Below the pieces are notes generated by a model. That model made no database searches, was not told the origin of the DNA, and was given only the letters and a program-made list of their open reading frames with translations. Below are positions 1-13,700 of a stretch of 64,000 nt of DNA, piece after piece (position 1 is the stretch's first letter; the number at the start of each line of letters is the position of its first letter). The position numbers and the translations under genes were made by a program. Source of the DNA: Glebionis coronaria (taxonomy: Eukaryota > Streptophyta > Magnoliopsida > Asterales > Asteraceae); the NCBI GenBank assembly GCA_025667525.1, contig CM046878.1, positions 396,370,974 through 396,434,973 on the forward strand. The letters run 5' to 3'.

Positions 1-1602
1 TCGTAACGGGTTGGCGAGTTTGCATAGACTATCGTAAGCTCAATGATGCCACTCGTAAGGATCATTTCCCTGTTCCTTTCATGGATCAAATGCTCCAGCG
101 TTTAGTGGGTAATGATTTCTATTGCTTCTTAGATGGTTTTTCTGGATATTTTCAAATCCCTATCGATCCAAAAGACCAAGAGAAAACCACATTCACTTGT
201 CCTTATGGAACATTTGCTTAGAAACGAATGCCTTTCGGCTTATGCAATGCTCCCGGGACTTTCCAAAGGTGTATGATGGCGATATTTCATGACATGGTTG
301 AAGAGACTATGGAAGTCTTTATGGACGATTTCTCGGTCTATGGTGATTCTTTCTCTTCTTGCCTTGCCAATTTAGAACGTATGCTTAAACGGTGTGAAGA
401 AACTCGTCTCGTTCTCAATTGGGAAAAATGTCATTTCATGGTAAAAGAAGGCATCGTCCTCGGTCATAAAGTTTCCAAAGCCGGTATCAAAGTCGACCAT
501 GCTAAAGTTGACATCATTGCTAAGTTACCTCCACCTACCACCATCAAAGGAGTTAGAAGTTTTTTAGGCCATGCGGGATTTTATCGACGTTTCATCCAAG
601 ATTTCTCGAAAATTGCTCGTCCAATGACTCATCTCTTAGAAAAGGATGCTCCTTTCATCTTCTCTCAAGAATGTCTCGACTCTTTCGAACTTCTTAAAGG
701 TAAATTAACTAAGGCACCGGTCTTAGTCTCTCCAAATTGGGAGTTACCTTTCGAGCTCATGTGCGATGCTAGTGATTTCGCGGTAGGAGCGATTTTAGGT
801 AAACGAGTTAACAAACATTTCCAACCCATTCATTATGATAGTAAGACAATGACGGGGGTTCAATTGCATTATACCACTACCGAAAAAGAGGTTTTAGCCG
901 TAGTGTATGCTTTTGAGAAATTCCGCCCCTATCTTGTGCTTTCCACCACCATCGTTTACACCGACCATTCCGCCTTAAAATACTTGTTGACCAAGAAAGA
1001 TGCTAAACCGAGACTCGTTCGCTGGGTTTTGCTCCTACAAGAATTTTAAATCGAAATTCGTGATAAAAAAGGAGCGGAAATCCTAGCCGCGGATCATCTT
1101 AGTAGACTTGAGGATCCTTATCAAGGGGAACCTCCAAAACAATAGATTAATTAATCTTTTCCCCTTGAGACCTTAATTTCTATTAATTCCAATCTTGATG
1201 ATACCCCATGGTTTGCGGACATTGCAAACTATCGGGTGGTGTTCTTATCGAAGGGTTATCGTCCCAATAAAAGAAAAAATTCTTCAAGGACGTTGAAACG
1301 TACTATTGGGACGACCCTTATCTTTTCAAGCAATGTGCGGACTTAATCATTCGTAGATGTGTTGATGGGCCGGCGGCTTTACAAATCCTTGAAGCTTGCC
1401 ATAAAGGACCCACCGGTGGTCACTTTGGCCCTAATTACACCGCTAAAAACGTTTCCTACTCCGGATTATATTGGCCCACCATTTATCATGACGCTCATGA
1501 AATGGTTAAGCATTGTGATGCTTGCCAAAGACAAGGCAAGATCACACATAAAGATGAGATGCCTCAAAATTTCATCCAAGAGTGTGAATCTTTGACGTAT
1601 GG
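1..1602 (+). pseudogene. Athila-like Ty3 pol, 5' part: reverse transcriptase, RNase H, integrase zinc finger (broken)
   Basis: This is the front half of a Ty3-type polyprotein that would copy element RNA into DNA. Translation from the left edge gives RT motifs (CIDYRKLND, then [13 protein letters not shown] and the catalytic FMDDF box near 330), RNase H motifs ([10 protein letters not shown] near 765; [11 protein letters not shown] near 955) and the integrase H-H-C-C finger (CHKGPTGGH then CDACQRQ, 1398-1530). FMDDFSVYG is typical of the Athila lineage. A TAG near 220 and a TAA near 1048 interrupt the frame, and a shift lies between about 1140 and 1300, so it is dead. The start is outside the window. 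The gene is cut at 1602 by the Tekay element and continues at 54593. Confidence 0.9.
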
Positions 1603-2011
1603 TGTAACACTCTCAATTTTCGTATCGGTACCGCGGAAGGGTCTTTTAGAGTGCTACGGGATAGCACAATAACTCCCATCATAGACAAAACATAAAAATG
1701 GCTGTACAAGGTTTAACATACATTCATTCGAAAAAAAGTTTTAAAGTGTACAACAGGTCCCAAATTATACAAGTCATTAAGTTTACAAAACATAGATCGA
1801 ATGAACATTTTTATTATTATGTGGGCCATCAGAGTCGATATCCATCCGGATTACCTTCAAGCATCTGAGATAAAAACATGCAAAAATCATATCAGCGAAT
1901 GCCGAGTGAATTCATAGAGTTTAATAAAACCGTTATATAAAACAATCGTTGAAATCAGAACACAAGTATAATATCAGAAGTAAGTCCTCGTATTGTTAGT
2001 CAGGAAATATA
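1603..2011 (-). repeat. Tekay 3' LTR, outer fragment
   Basis: The 409 bp align with 51510-51918 of the right LTR. The copy is cut at 2011 by the Copia insertion and resumes at 35736. The last five bases, ATATA (2007-2011), are the Copia target-site duplication. Confidence 0.93.
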
Positions 2012-2529
2012 TGTTGATCCCAAACTTAGATCGATTTAGCTTTATGTATACGAGATTAGATCAAGTAATACACTTAGAGAAACCTTTGTATATGCTTATG
2101 ATAATCTAAGTGTTATGCGGAATTAACACTTAAACAAGAACACACAATGATATAAACAAACTTTCACTTTGATTAATGATATCAAACTTGCTTACAATGA
2201 AAGTAGTTTATGAATGAAAACTTATATGAAACATTAACCTAAAGGTCTTCTTTTATAGACATAAGAAGCCTTGTACAATAATCTACGTATCAGCTATTCT
2301 AGGTAAAGATAAATATAGAAAATACATTGTTGTTCCTATCTTTACTAGAAGTAATCTAGAATACAATAAACGCGTAGAGTATATCTTCCCATCAGTGCTT
2401 GTCTTCAATGTGTCAACGCTTGACTCTACCTTGTCAATGCTTGAGCTGTCAGCGCTTGTTTTGATCTTGTCAACACTTGGTTTACTCTTGTCAGCGCTCA
2501 AGTGATCTGGCCTTAATTTATTCCCAACA
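2012..2529 (-). repeat. Copia 3' LTR
   Basis: The copy runs TGTTGATCCC to ATTCCCAACA and matches the right LTR with about 10 substitutions and no indel. Confidence 0.95.
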
Positions 2530-2541
2530 ATCCTCCCCTAA
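2530..2541 (-). other. Copia polypurine tract
   Basis: The - strand reads TAGGGGAGGATTG up against the 3' LTR, a purine-rich plus-strand primer. Confidence 0.8.
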
Positions 2542-2581
2542 ACTTGATATCCACTCTTATGATCAAGTTTCTGAATAAGCA

Positions 2582-5248
2582 TTAAGGACTAGGAGGAATC
2601 TTACAAACCTTCTCATATTGGTAATGAATAAATCTGATCAAGTCTTTTGCCACGTCACTTGAATAATCAATCTCCAGCTGAGTGTCCTTCATTTTCTCCA
2701 AAATAGCCTTGGATATGAAATACTGACCATCCACAAGTAGATACTCAGCAAACTTTGTAGAACTCAAATGGTAAACACCAGCAGCTGAATATAATCTCCA
2801 TTGAAGACCACTGAGGTCATCTTCAAGATCCTTCCAAACAGCAGGATCCTCATCTTTTGGTCCACACATTCTTTTGAATGTGGACCACAGTTTTATTCCA
2901 TTAGCTGAAGTTGGTGCTTCAGCCTCATACTTAGTCTCTAGCAATCTCCATAGATCAACCAAGTCTTCTCTATCACAACTTGCAAACAAAGATATGAGAG
3001 TGGTAAAAGTGTGTACCTCTTTACCATACCTGCCAATTTTCCAAAACCCACATTCATCTTCTTCATAGCTCACAATTGGGTTTCTGGAGTCTAATGGTAA
3101 CACTTGCACCATATCAGAAGCTTCTAATGGTGAGAGCTTGAGGCTCTTTCTGACGATAACTTCACTTGGATATAGTGGATCCATATCTTTGGGAAACTCA
3201 AGAGAAATTCCCTTCTTCACTGGCCTGGGAACAAACATAGCTTTCTTTAGCTCCATTTCTTCAGCAAGTTCTTCCTTTCTTTCATCAGAAAGAAGTCTGA
3301 GAGTGTTTGCTTCCTGCACTCTCACCCAAATAGGATAAGCCTTGCATTCCAACTCATCAAATGTTAATGCCCTCAATTTCTGGTAAGTCCATCCTACTCC
3401 ATGACATCTGAGCAACATGCAGTATAGCTCCCTTCTATCCCTTTTCAACTCTGAGAGAATATTGCTTGCCTTATGTTTCAAACTTACCTGGCAATCCTTC
3501 TGAACTCTAAGGAGAATCTCCAAACCCCAAATCTGATCTTAAGTAGTCAAGTGTGGATTCTCCATACATCTTTCTTCCCAAGCATTGTACATTTGAACCA
3601 CCTCTGGCATGTCAAAGTCAACCTGCAATTTCAACTCTCTCAATTTATCCTTAGCCAACTCATCTCCATACTCAAGTCTTTCTGGTTCTATAATCATCAC
3701 ACTTGAGTCTGGGCTAGCTCCATCACTTCCTTCTTCTGAAGTCACAACAAATGGTGACTCTTTCACCTCCTTTATATCCTGTTCCATGATTTGTGCAGCC
3801 AATCTTCTATCAAACTCAACTTGAGCTGCAAGAACACTCTCTTCTACCATAATACCCTTACCCTTATCTGATGGTGCAATGGTTGGTAAGGTAGATAGTG
3901 ATACCTGTGTAGAAACCTCCTTGATGATAGATGATGACTAGGATACATCACCTTCATGTGCAGGTCTGTCAACGCCCAATTTTGTTCTATCAGCGCCCAA
4001 AATATTTCTATCAGCGTCCAAATTCTCCTTGTCAACGCCCAAATATCCTGCCTCAGCGCCTTTTGTAACTTCTTCCAACATGGCTGTATATGATAAATTC
4101 AAGTTGGTAGGAGAAACTAAGGACGTATCAAAACCTATTTGTTTCTTCAAAGTTGTAAGGGCCTCAGCAATATCCAAAGATTGACCATCATGGCTGCCCT
4201 TATCACTCAGATTTATTGGATCTTCCTCCCCTTTGGAAGATTCCTCCATACCCCTCCTTGCACTAGCACTCTCCAAAACAACAATCCACTCCCTCAATTG
4301 CTTGAGTTCAAGGCCTTGTGAGCTGACAACTTGTACTAAGTCTGCATTTTGCTTTTGCAAGCTCATGCAGACTGCCATCAATTCCATAAGAGTCATTGGT
4401 TCCAGTCTGCCCTCTTCTAAAATGGGGATTTGACCTCCCAAGTCAGATTCATTGGGCAAGGATGAGGACTTAATGATGGTGGGACTGCCTTGGCCAGCTG
4501 CTAAGCCGGAACCAATAGTCCCAGCCTCATCCAGGGCACCAGCCACACTTTTGGTGGTGGTTCTCTCTGCTACATGGCTAGGACCACCAGAGGAGAACAC
4601 TCCAGTAGTCCTTTGGCGTTTCATCAACCTATATTCAAGGGGTGTGGAATATGGTGTGGAAGTTTGGGTGGATGTGGGTTGGTTAAGGGGTGTTTGGGTT
4701 TGTGAAGGTTGTGTGTCAACGTTGGAAATAGGCACATTAACGCCAATATTTAATGTGTCAGCGTTGAAGGGATCTTGGTCAAGTTGCATATGTTCAGGTG
4801 AAGGTAAGGGTTCAGGTATTGGGTCAAGTTGTGGTTGGGGGTCAATTTGAGGTTGGGGGTCTGGTTGAGGTTGTGCTGCTGCAATAACAGCAAGCATAGC
4901 TTGGGTTAAAGGTAGGTCACGATGGGGTGGTGAGTTCATCTTCATAAAAATAGCTTTCTTTTGCTCAGGGATCTTATAAAAATCATTATGATCCCTTGTG
5001 CAGTATCCTTGAACATCAAAAACCATTTGTAAAAATCGGGGATAAGCTAAAGTCATTTTGTTCCCCTTCTTTTTACACATGCCCTCAAAAATCATTTTAG
5101 AATAATTAAATTTTTGCCCAGTTGCAATACACACAATAGCACTTGCAATAGATCTATTGATCTCATTGTGGGCAGTGCATTTGGGACTCAAACATTGAAG
5201 GAGGACATGTTTGAGGTACTTCCAGGATGGGGGAAATTCCTGTTTATG
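2582..5248 (-). pseudogene. Copia ORF3, middle and C-terminal part (two stops)
   Basis: The frame continues from the N-terminal part: EFPPSWKYLKHVLLQCLSPK, SIASAIVCIATGQKFNYSKMIF, YPRFLQMVFD, a run of PQPDPQPQ-type prolines, a helical segment, then after a TAG (3938) and a TAA (3539-3541), all in the same frame, a C-terminal domain with GFWKIGRYGKEVHTFTTLI, EDLVDLWRLLETKYEAE and KDLEDDLSGLQWRLYSAAGVYHL. The last domain also matches what I remember of the family. No signal peptide or clear membrane segment was seen, so calling it an envelope is based on position only. The first few codons of the longest ORF (5254-5275) belong to the insertion. Confidence 0.8.
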
Positions 5249-5253
5249 ATACT

Positions 5254-8200
5254 TGATGAGATGGCATTTATACATGATCTCATCGTTCTTTTCGGGCTTT
5301 TAATGCATAAAAATGTCATAAAAAGAACCGGGCCCTAATCATGGAAAATTCAACAAATACCCTTGAAGACTTGAAGACAAACAAGATTGATCCTCATTGA
5401 TTGAAGAAATGACACTTAAAACCCTTGTATATTAATAATTACAAGTTTGGTCCCTTAAGTTTGTCAAAATTACACAAAAGGTCCCTTAACTTTGAAGAAA
5501 TGGCATGATTAGTCCCTCAACAATTTCAAATTGTCAATTATGGTCCCTCATCAAGCCAAAGATACATTGAAGACCTTTGAAGATCAACATTGTCCAAGAT
5601 CAGTCCTTCAAATATGTAAAAGTTCCAAAAATAACCCTTGATACATCTTTTGGAAAGTTTTGTGCAAAAAATGACAAGATGTGAAAGATGTTACAAGTAT
5701 AAATGGGCGCTGATAGACTTTTAAGCACAAATGCAAAAAGGAAGGAAATATAAGGACTAAAGGTGTGCATTGAAACTTTCAAACACACAAACACGCGCCA
5801 AACAAAACCAATCCCCCAAAATCGGATCAAAAGTTACTACTGTTCACCCCAAGAACCCAGTAACTATCTTCATTAAAACAAAGGGTAAAATGAAATTACC
5901 CTTTCCCACACTTGATTCACACGCCTATAATCTCATCCCAACCTTAAAACACTCACTCCCACTCACCAAGAGGCCCCACCACTAAAACCGTTTCACCATC
6001 ATGTGACAACTTCCTCACCAAGGCTTGCCACGTGTCAAGATCAACAACCCACATCATTTGCTTCATATCAAAGCTACTATAAACGGTTTGGATGCATTTG
6101 GACAGCTCACACCAAGAAAACGTCTAGAAGGACTTAGGGCATTTAGGGAATTTCACTTCTAGGGTTTGTGAATAGTGTTTAGCCAGGCATTTGCCTATAA
6201 AAGGAGACCTCAACATGTGAGAGTCCTTTTGTTCCAGTTTTAGGCTATTATCTTTGTAATTCCTTTTTAAGTTTAAATAAAATTTGAATTTCTGAAATTG
6301 TGAAATCTCTTTTTGATTTAATTAAAAGTTTGGTGTTTGAGTAGCCTAATTCTGAGTTCCATTTGATTGTTAAGGCCTACCTTAATCTTGTGGTTAAGGC
6401 ACGTCTTGTTTCATAAGGTTTTTAAGGTTTGAATACCTTGAAATCCTAGGTTCTGTTTTGGCTTATTTTGTGTACTAACCCTTGGCCATTTGCTATAAGC
6501 TCTTACAAGCTTGTTGACACCAAGCTTGTGAAGGGATTAGAGCCCTTGGTTGAGTTGTTTGTTGTTTGTGTTGGAGATATAAAGTCCTTGAGGTTCTACT
6601 TTGAACCATCAACCAAGGCAGTTTGCATCATCTTCATTAAAGTACCTTGGTCTTGTTCTAGTTGTTGAACAAGGTCCAAGGAGCATTGCTGGCCTTCCTA
6701 GGATGTTGTGGAAGGCAGGTATAATCTCTTGTTAAGATTCCACTCAAAATTTCATGTTTATGACTGATTTTGATTTGGTGCTTTGATTTTGAGTATTGGT
6801 GTTTGTGCTAGTGATTTTTGAGTTTGATTGTGTTAGTTGCTATTGTTTAAGTGTTTTTGATCATTAAAATCAGTAGGTTATTAGTTAAAATCACAAGTTC
6901 CTTTGTTAAGTGGTAGATTAAGGAGTGTTTGGGTCTACTGCATTAGTTGGATTTGTGGTTTGCTAAGTGTTTGTATTGTGTAAGCAAGTATTGGTATCTG
7001 TTTGTTAGGTGCTTGTGTTCATCTGTTTGCAGGTTTTGTGGGTTTGATCACATAGATTCATTATTTGGCTATAAAATCTTTAAAACTTGGTAAAATTGGC
7101 TAGGATTTTGAGGACACCTAGATCTAAGCATAGGCTAGGGCTAACAAGTGCTAAATCATAGTTAATCACATCAGGGAAGAAGGATTTGAGGTTTGAAATT
7201 GGATCAAGTGTCAAGTATATCAGCAAACTTGTTTCTGCATATGTTCATTGTTCATCAGTAACTTCTAGTGCTTTGATCTTGTTATTTACTTTGATTTAGT
7301 GTTTGATTCTTGTTGCTTTGTGTTTGTTCTTAGTTTATATAGCTTGTGTATGCATCCTGTTAAGTTTGGTTGGCTTATTGTGGCTTAATCTGCTTATTAA
7401 GTGCTTAACTGCTTATTTCCATATCTGGTGACTGTTTGGCTTATTGTGGCTTATTGTGTGAACCAATTTGTGATTTTATTGTTGCTTTTGACTCCTTGTG
7501 ATTCACTGATCACAAGGGTGCCTTTGTTTCCAATTGAATCAAACCAGAACTCTCAAATAAGCTTGGTCAAATAGTCAAAGCAGTGGGAACTCCTTTCCCC
7601 TGCTGGTTGCCACTGATAGTGTAAAACTGGTGTCAGCTTATCAATAAGCTATAATAGCTTATTCCAACCTGCAACAACTTTGTTTTTGTAATAGGTGCTC
7701 ATATTTTGACCCATTTGTTCATACTGGAGCATTTGGGTGGTTGACTTTAGGGTTTGACTAGAAAACCAACTCCTTTGACTTTTACATAAGTTCATTTGTG
7801 CTTATTCTGGCTTATTGGTTGTGCTTATTGGATTTTTGTTGATTGATTTTGCTTATTGTGTCCATTTGAAACCTTTTGCAAGTTGAATCAAGTCCTGAGG
7901 TGCTTTAAATCTCTAAAACGACTATTTTGTCTTTTAGTGAATTTTTATTTTGCTTATTTCTGGTTTATTGAGTGAGCTTTTTCAAAATTCCTTTTTATAG
8001 ATCTCATAAGCATCCCAAAAGAAGGTTGTGTGTCAAATTAGAGCTTATGGCATTAGCTTATGGCTTAATGGGCTGAAAAGCCCAATAAGAATAAGCTGAG
8101 TGTTAAATAAGCTGTGATAAGCTCATATTCAGCTTTTGGGCCTTAGAGTTTTGTTCTTAGAATTGAATTTTGAGTCAGATAGGGCTTTTCCAAGTCAATT

Positions 8201-9085
8201 GGGCCAAGTTTGACTTTTTGGGCCCAAAAGCCCAATTTGGTTGACTGTTTTTGGTTTTGGCCCATTTGAGGGCCCAATAGGGGTATTTTGGTAATTTCAC
8301 TTTGATTTTCTGATTATTTAGGTTAAAATAAACTAGTTTTCAAGTTTTTAGAATTTTTTATAATTTTTGGATTTTTAATATTATTTTATTATTATTTTAT
8401 TATTATTTTTGAAATCTCACATTTTCCAACTTTTTACATTTTTCTTAGGTTAATTACATTAAAATAGGAATTTAGCAACTTTTAGAATAATTTTATCTCT
8501 TTTAGATTAATTTTTATAATTATTTTAAGTTTAAAAGTTTTTAAATCATTTTAAATAGTTTTTTATTAGTTTTAAATTTTCTAAAAATAGCTTTTAATCT
8601 TTTTAGGTCAATTTAGAGGTTTACCAATTGAAAAATCTTTATTTGGGCTTTTTGATAATTTATTTGATTTTTAGGGCTTTAATTAGCATTTAAAAATTGA
8701 ATATTTAATTATTTTAAAGGTTTGAAAAAGTTCTGATAATTGGTAAACTCTTAGTTTATTATTTTTGATTTTTTTTGAATTTTTGGTAATTTTTAGAATT
8801 TATTTTTATTTTTGTGGTTTTTGAGGTTCTACGTTTTAACTTTCTAGTAGTGAATTTTTTCTTGTTAATTTTCATTTTTTTTACGTCTTCGTCATCTTCT
8901 TTTCTCATCCCCTTCTAAACTAAATATTAATCACAAATCTTGAACATCTTAGTCACACACTTATACCTCCTTGGGAAACGAACTTTCATTGGGTCATTAA
9001 CACTTGATTTTTCCTAAAGTCATTTGTTCAATACTTACCGCTCATATACGCTCCTTTTCCTAAAGGTCGTATTATACCACAATCA
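5254..9085. mobile_element. Giant solo LTR (3.8 kb) inserted in Copia ORF3
   Basis: The insertion runs from TGATGAGATGG to ACCACAATCA and is flanked by ATACT at 5249-5253 and 9086-9090; removing it with one duplication rejoins ORF3 in frame. There is no second copy of its ends inside, no pol and no primer site I could find, so a solo LTR fits best. On the + strand it has a TATA box (CTATAAAAGG, 6195-6204) and an AATAAA at 6276-6281, followed by almost 2.8 kb of T-rich sequence with many GCTTATT words, which would be a very long U5. Strand is probably +. A short non-coding element with unrecognised LTRs remains possible. Confidence 0.75.
6195..6204 (+). promoter_or_regulatory. TATA box of the solo LTR
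   Basis: CTATAAAAGG within GCCTATAAAAGGAGACC, followed about 75 bases later by AATAAA. This is the layout of an LTR promoter and terminator. Confidence 0.5.
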
Positions 9086-9090
9086 ATACT

Positions 9091-9490
9091 TGTTTAAGGT
9101 ACCTTCATCAGCAAAAGGATATCCCAAAGCCCTAAGCCCTTGTTCTATTTCATTTATGGGAAGAGTGGCTATACCATCAGCATCATCAAGATGCAAGGCT
9201 TGGCGTACCAAAGCCTCAGTAACCACCCAAGGTCTCCCATGAACAATAGAAGTCAATGTGGTCACTCTATTAAGTGTTGAGGAACTGACAGTGTTCCAAA
9301 ACTGCTTAATATGTGTGACTGGAATGAGTGGTGCATGAGAAAGAGCATACCTTAAGGGGGATGCGTTCAAATACGCCACCATTTGTGTGTATTGGGGAAA
9401 CAGAGTATCATCAGCTTCAAGATAGGCGATCATGTTATGTTGACTTCTGAACCCCAATTCCAATTCTGATGGTTTAAACTTTGGTGCCAT
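9091..9490 (-). pseudogene. Copia ORF3 (env-like position), N-terminal part
   Basis: The ORF begins MAPKFKPSELELGF and reads HNMIAYLEADDTLFPQY, YLNASPLRYALSHAP, IKQFWNTVSSS and VRQALHLDDADGI. I recall this protein type as a frequent ORF downstream of pol in Asteraceae Copia elements, usually annotated as hypothetical; its function is unknown. The frame is cut at 9090 by the 3.8-kb insertion and resumes at 5248. Confidence 0.8.
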
Positions 9491-10743
9491 TGTTGAAAGC
9501 TGTTAAAATTGAGTGATGAAGATGAAGGTGATAAGAGAAAATTTTGTTAGACAAGAATTATAGATACCTTGTTTAAAAATAGGAGCCAAATTTATAGGAG
9601 AAGAAAATGCATGTGATTGGCCCAAAAATAGGCAAATATTTTCAAAAACGATCATGAAAATATTGAAAAAGTATAAGTTTATCTCATGCATTAAATGAAA
9701 AGAAACAACTCCCAAAATTACGGCCTAAAAATATGTCAAAAAGTAACAACTGGGTAGGTCCCATTGAGTGTCAACGGTGAAAAATAACCTATCAACGCCC
9801 AACGGCTATAATCTTGTCAACGTTTGCCTATAGCCATGTGAGCGTCGAAATTGGTCACAACAACGCTTGGAAAAATACTTGTCAGCGTCAAAAATAAAAA
9901 TGTTTAAAAATGAAAAATGACCTTAACAAAGTAACTTATCCTAGAGAAGATAACCAAAAAGTTGATAATTATTATAGGGCGGCAAGCACTGTCCAGTTAT
10001 GCACACTTGCTTAAGCAAGATAGACATAACAGTCCTCTAGTGTCCCTTGCTAACCAAAACTCTTAACAACCAAGTTACCTTGTAAAATTACTTGTTACTC
10101 CCAGGTAAATCCCATAACAAAATTATTCCCAAGTCTCCCAACAGACCACAACCAATTCTAGGCCAAAAATGTCTTGGCAGCATGCATAGTATATCAACTT
10201 TGCATGCTACAATGCCTCATGATTTAGTAAAACTAACTCATACTCACCTGTGGACACAATCTAGAATTGTGATAAGAGTATCATATGGATACCCAAACAT
10301 CCTAAAGGTTCCTAAAACCTCCCCTTAAACTATGATACATAAGTTTGCTAAAATCATGCATGAACATAAAAGTTTATGTCAAGAGAGGAATTAAAAATTC
10401 CAACCATCATCCATAAATAAAAATTTGTCCAAATGCTTCTCCATTGATCCATAAGCAACTCTGTATCCAATGGTATACTGCTAACACCATCTGCACATTT
10501 AGATTGAAAACCACAAAACTAACATTGTTGTTGACAACGCCCCGATAACACATGACAGCGTTGAGGGAATCTTTGTCAGCGTTAGACAATTATATTGCTG
10601 ACAACGTTACAAAAACACTTATCAGCGTTCAAGCAACCTTTGTCAGTGTTAGAAAAATATAGTGGAAAGTCTAAATCATCAATAAGACCAATAACAATGC
10701 ATCATCCTGTACATACTTTTACAAAAAGACTCCAAAACACATA
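9491..10743 (-). other. Copia spacer between pol and ORF3
   Basis: No supported gene. The 1.25 kb contain many copies of the TCAACGCC / TCAGCGTT motif (+ strand), clustered at 9769-9900 and 10530-10660, the same motif found in the LTR and coding parts of the element. Confidence 0.6.
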
Positions 10744-13700
10744 TTATGTGAGATTGACCATTCCAATACTTGTTACCAAGTATTGAAACCTCCCAGCATC
10801 AAAACGTTTAGTTAGTACCTGACACATTTTCCTCAGTGTCAACCCTATCTGGTTGTATTAAACCTTTCTCAAAACAATCTCTTATAAAATGGTGTCTAAT
10901 TTCTATGTGTTTAGTTTTAGAATGATGTACAGGATTCTTAATGATACATAAAGTACTGTTATTGTCAACATATATCTTGGTATGCATGAAATTATACCCA
11001 TAGTCCAACAGTTGGTTCTGAATCCACAAAACTTGTCCACAACAAGCAGCTGCAGCCACATACTCAGCTTCAGTTGTAGAATTAGCCACCACTGTTTGTT
11101 TCTTGCATTGCCAAGATATCAACCTGCTCCCAAGAAACTGACATCCACCAGTTGTGGATTTCCTATCAAAGTTATCACCTCCATAATCACTATCTGAATA
11201 TGCAATCAGCTCCAATGGTGAATCCTTTGGGTACCACAAACCAAGACCAGGATAGCATCTTAGGTACCTAAAGATCCCCTTCACAACATAAAGGTGACAC
11301 TCTTTGGGAGTCACTTGATGGCGTGCACAAGCACACACAGCAAACATGATGTCAGGTCTGGAGGCAGTAAGATACATCAAGGATCCAATCATGGATCTAT
11401 AGTGCCTGACATCAACATCTTTCCCATCTCCAATCTTTCCCCAAGGGTGTTCTATATCCATAGGAGTAGTAGCCCTCTTTTCATGTGGAGAAAAGCCAAA
11501 CTTCTTCAAGATCTCAGCCACATATTTATCCTGGGAGATGAATATACCATCTTCTTTCTGCTGAACTTGTAAACCAAGAAAGAAGTTCATCTCCCCCATA
11601 GCACTCATCTTGAATTTGTCTGTCATAAGCTTGGAGAAATCTTCACTCATCTTTGGATCAGTAGACCGAAAAATGATATCATCAACATAGACCTGGACAA
11701 GCAACACATCTTTGCCTTTCTTCTTTGTAAATAGTGTCTGATCTATGGTTCCCCTCTTGAATCCATTGTCTACCAAATAGGTAGACAAAGTACCATACCA
11801 TGCTCTAGGGGCTTGATGAAGGCCATACATAGCTTTTTTGACTCTATACACTTTATCTGGATTCTCTGGATCCTCAAAACCAGGAGGTTGTATCACATAT
11901 ACCTCCTCAACAATAGTTCCATAGAGGAAGGCACTCTTGACATCCATTTGATAGACAGTGAAGCCCATGCATGATGCATAGGCTAGAAAAATCCTTATAG
12001 CTTCAATCCTTGCAACTGGTGCAAAGACTTCCTCATAGTCTATCCCCTCCTCTTGTGTATATCCCTGAGCCACTAACCTTGCCTTGTTTCTGACCACAAT
12101 GCCTCTTTCATCTCTCTTGTTCCTTAGAACCCATCTTGTCCCTATAGGTCTGACATATCTAGGACAATCAACCAGCTCCCAAACATCCTGAATTGCAAAT
12201 TGGTGAAGCTCATCCTGCATTGCTTCCACCCAACTTGGTTCTTTGAGCGCGTCAAATATTTTCTTGGGTTCCTGTTGTGACAGAAAACAGGCAAACAAAC
12301 ATGCTTGCACAAGAGGGGTATCAACCTTCTTGTGTATATTGGCAATAAACCCACCAAGACCTTGATGAGATCTCATAGTATGAACTGGAGTCATAATATC
12401 ACCAATGATCTGGGAAGTGGGGTGATTCTTCATTGTGGAAGTGAGAACCCCTCCTTCAAAAAGTCTGGTGTCCCCAACCTCATGCTTCATGTTGCCAATA
12501 TCTTCTTCATCAGATTCTCTTTCATCAACATGAGGATGAACCTCTTCATATATATTAGAAGGTTCACCTTGTTCAAAAATGGAAGAGAAAAGATGTGCAG
12601 AAGTGTTGTCAACGTCTGAACCTTGTTTGTCAGCGCTTGGGCTAACAACGCTTGAACTGTTGTTGTCAGCGTCTGAACCATCAACGTCTGAATTGGTCTT
12701 GTCAGCGCTAGATTTGCCTTTGTCAGCGCCTGAAGGACCATGCATGTTTGTATCTGGTGGTACTTGGAAACCACCATTATCTTTTCCAGCAATAGTAGCA
12801 GCAAAAGCATCTGTCCAAATGGGAATTGTAACATATTCTTGGATAGGAGATGTCTTTTCTGCTTGTGATCTAACCTTTTCATGAACCTGAGTACCTGAAA
12901 CATCAACAACTTGTTCCTCCATAACATTTGAAGTTACCTTCACAATGTCTGGATTAGTGACAGGCATATAATTTAAAGTTCTAGATAAAGGTTTCAAGTC
13001 AAACAACCAATTAGGACCACTTTCAGGATCACTAGGTTTATTTTCTAAAAACCTAACATGTACTCTTTCAAGTATACGTTTTTCTTCTTTAAGATAAACC
13101 CTATATCCCTTACTCTGCACTGAATACCCCATGAAGTAACCCTCATCACCTTTTGCACTAAATTTCCCTAAGGCATCACTAGTATCTAAAACAACTACAT
13201 GACAACCAAAAGGTCTGAGAAAACCAATATTAGGTTTTTTACCCCAAAGTAACTCATAAGGTGTTTTGTTCTGAATTTTGTTAACTAATGCTCTATTTTG
13301 AACATAACAAGCTGTATTAACAGCCTCAGCCCAAAAGGCTATAGGAAAATGAGCATCAGCCAACATTGTTCTGGCTGCTTCAATTAGGGTTCTATTTTTC
13401 CTCTCCGCAACTCCATTTTGCTGTGGGGTTCTAGCAATACTAAATTGCCTAGTAATTCCTTTCCTGGCACAGAAATCATCTAGCTTCTTATTCCTAAATT
13501 CTCCACCATTATCACTCCTAAGCATTTTAACTTCATTGCCAGACCTCTTCTCAATCTGAGTGATAAAATCAATTAGAATATCAGTTGTGTCACTCTTCAT
13601 AGCTAGAAAGAATGTCCAAGTAAACCTAGAAAAATCATCTGTGATGACAAAGCAATATGACTTACCATTCAAACTTTCTATATTGGTTTGACCAAAGAGG

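Noticed and set aside
1359..1595. A 78-codon + strand reading frame
   Set aside because: It is a shifted shadow of the integrase zinc-finger frame, which has the recognisable H-H-C-C residues.
5254..9085. Intron of ORF3, or a Helitron
   Set aside because: The strand that would be sense is A-rich rather than T-rich, no donor and acceptor pair restores the frame, and a 5-bp duplication with TG...CA ends explains the insertion completely. No Helitron CTRR end with hairpin was seen.
12142..12927. Opposite-frame and opposite-strand ORFs over Copia pol
   Set aside because: They overlap a frame with clear protease, integrase, RT and RNase H motifs.
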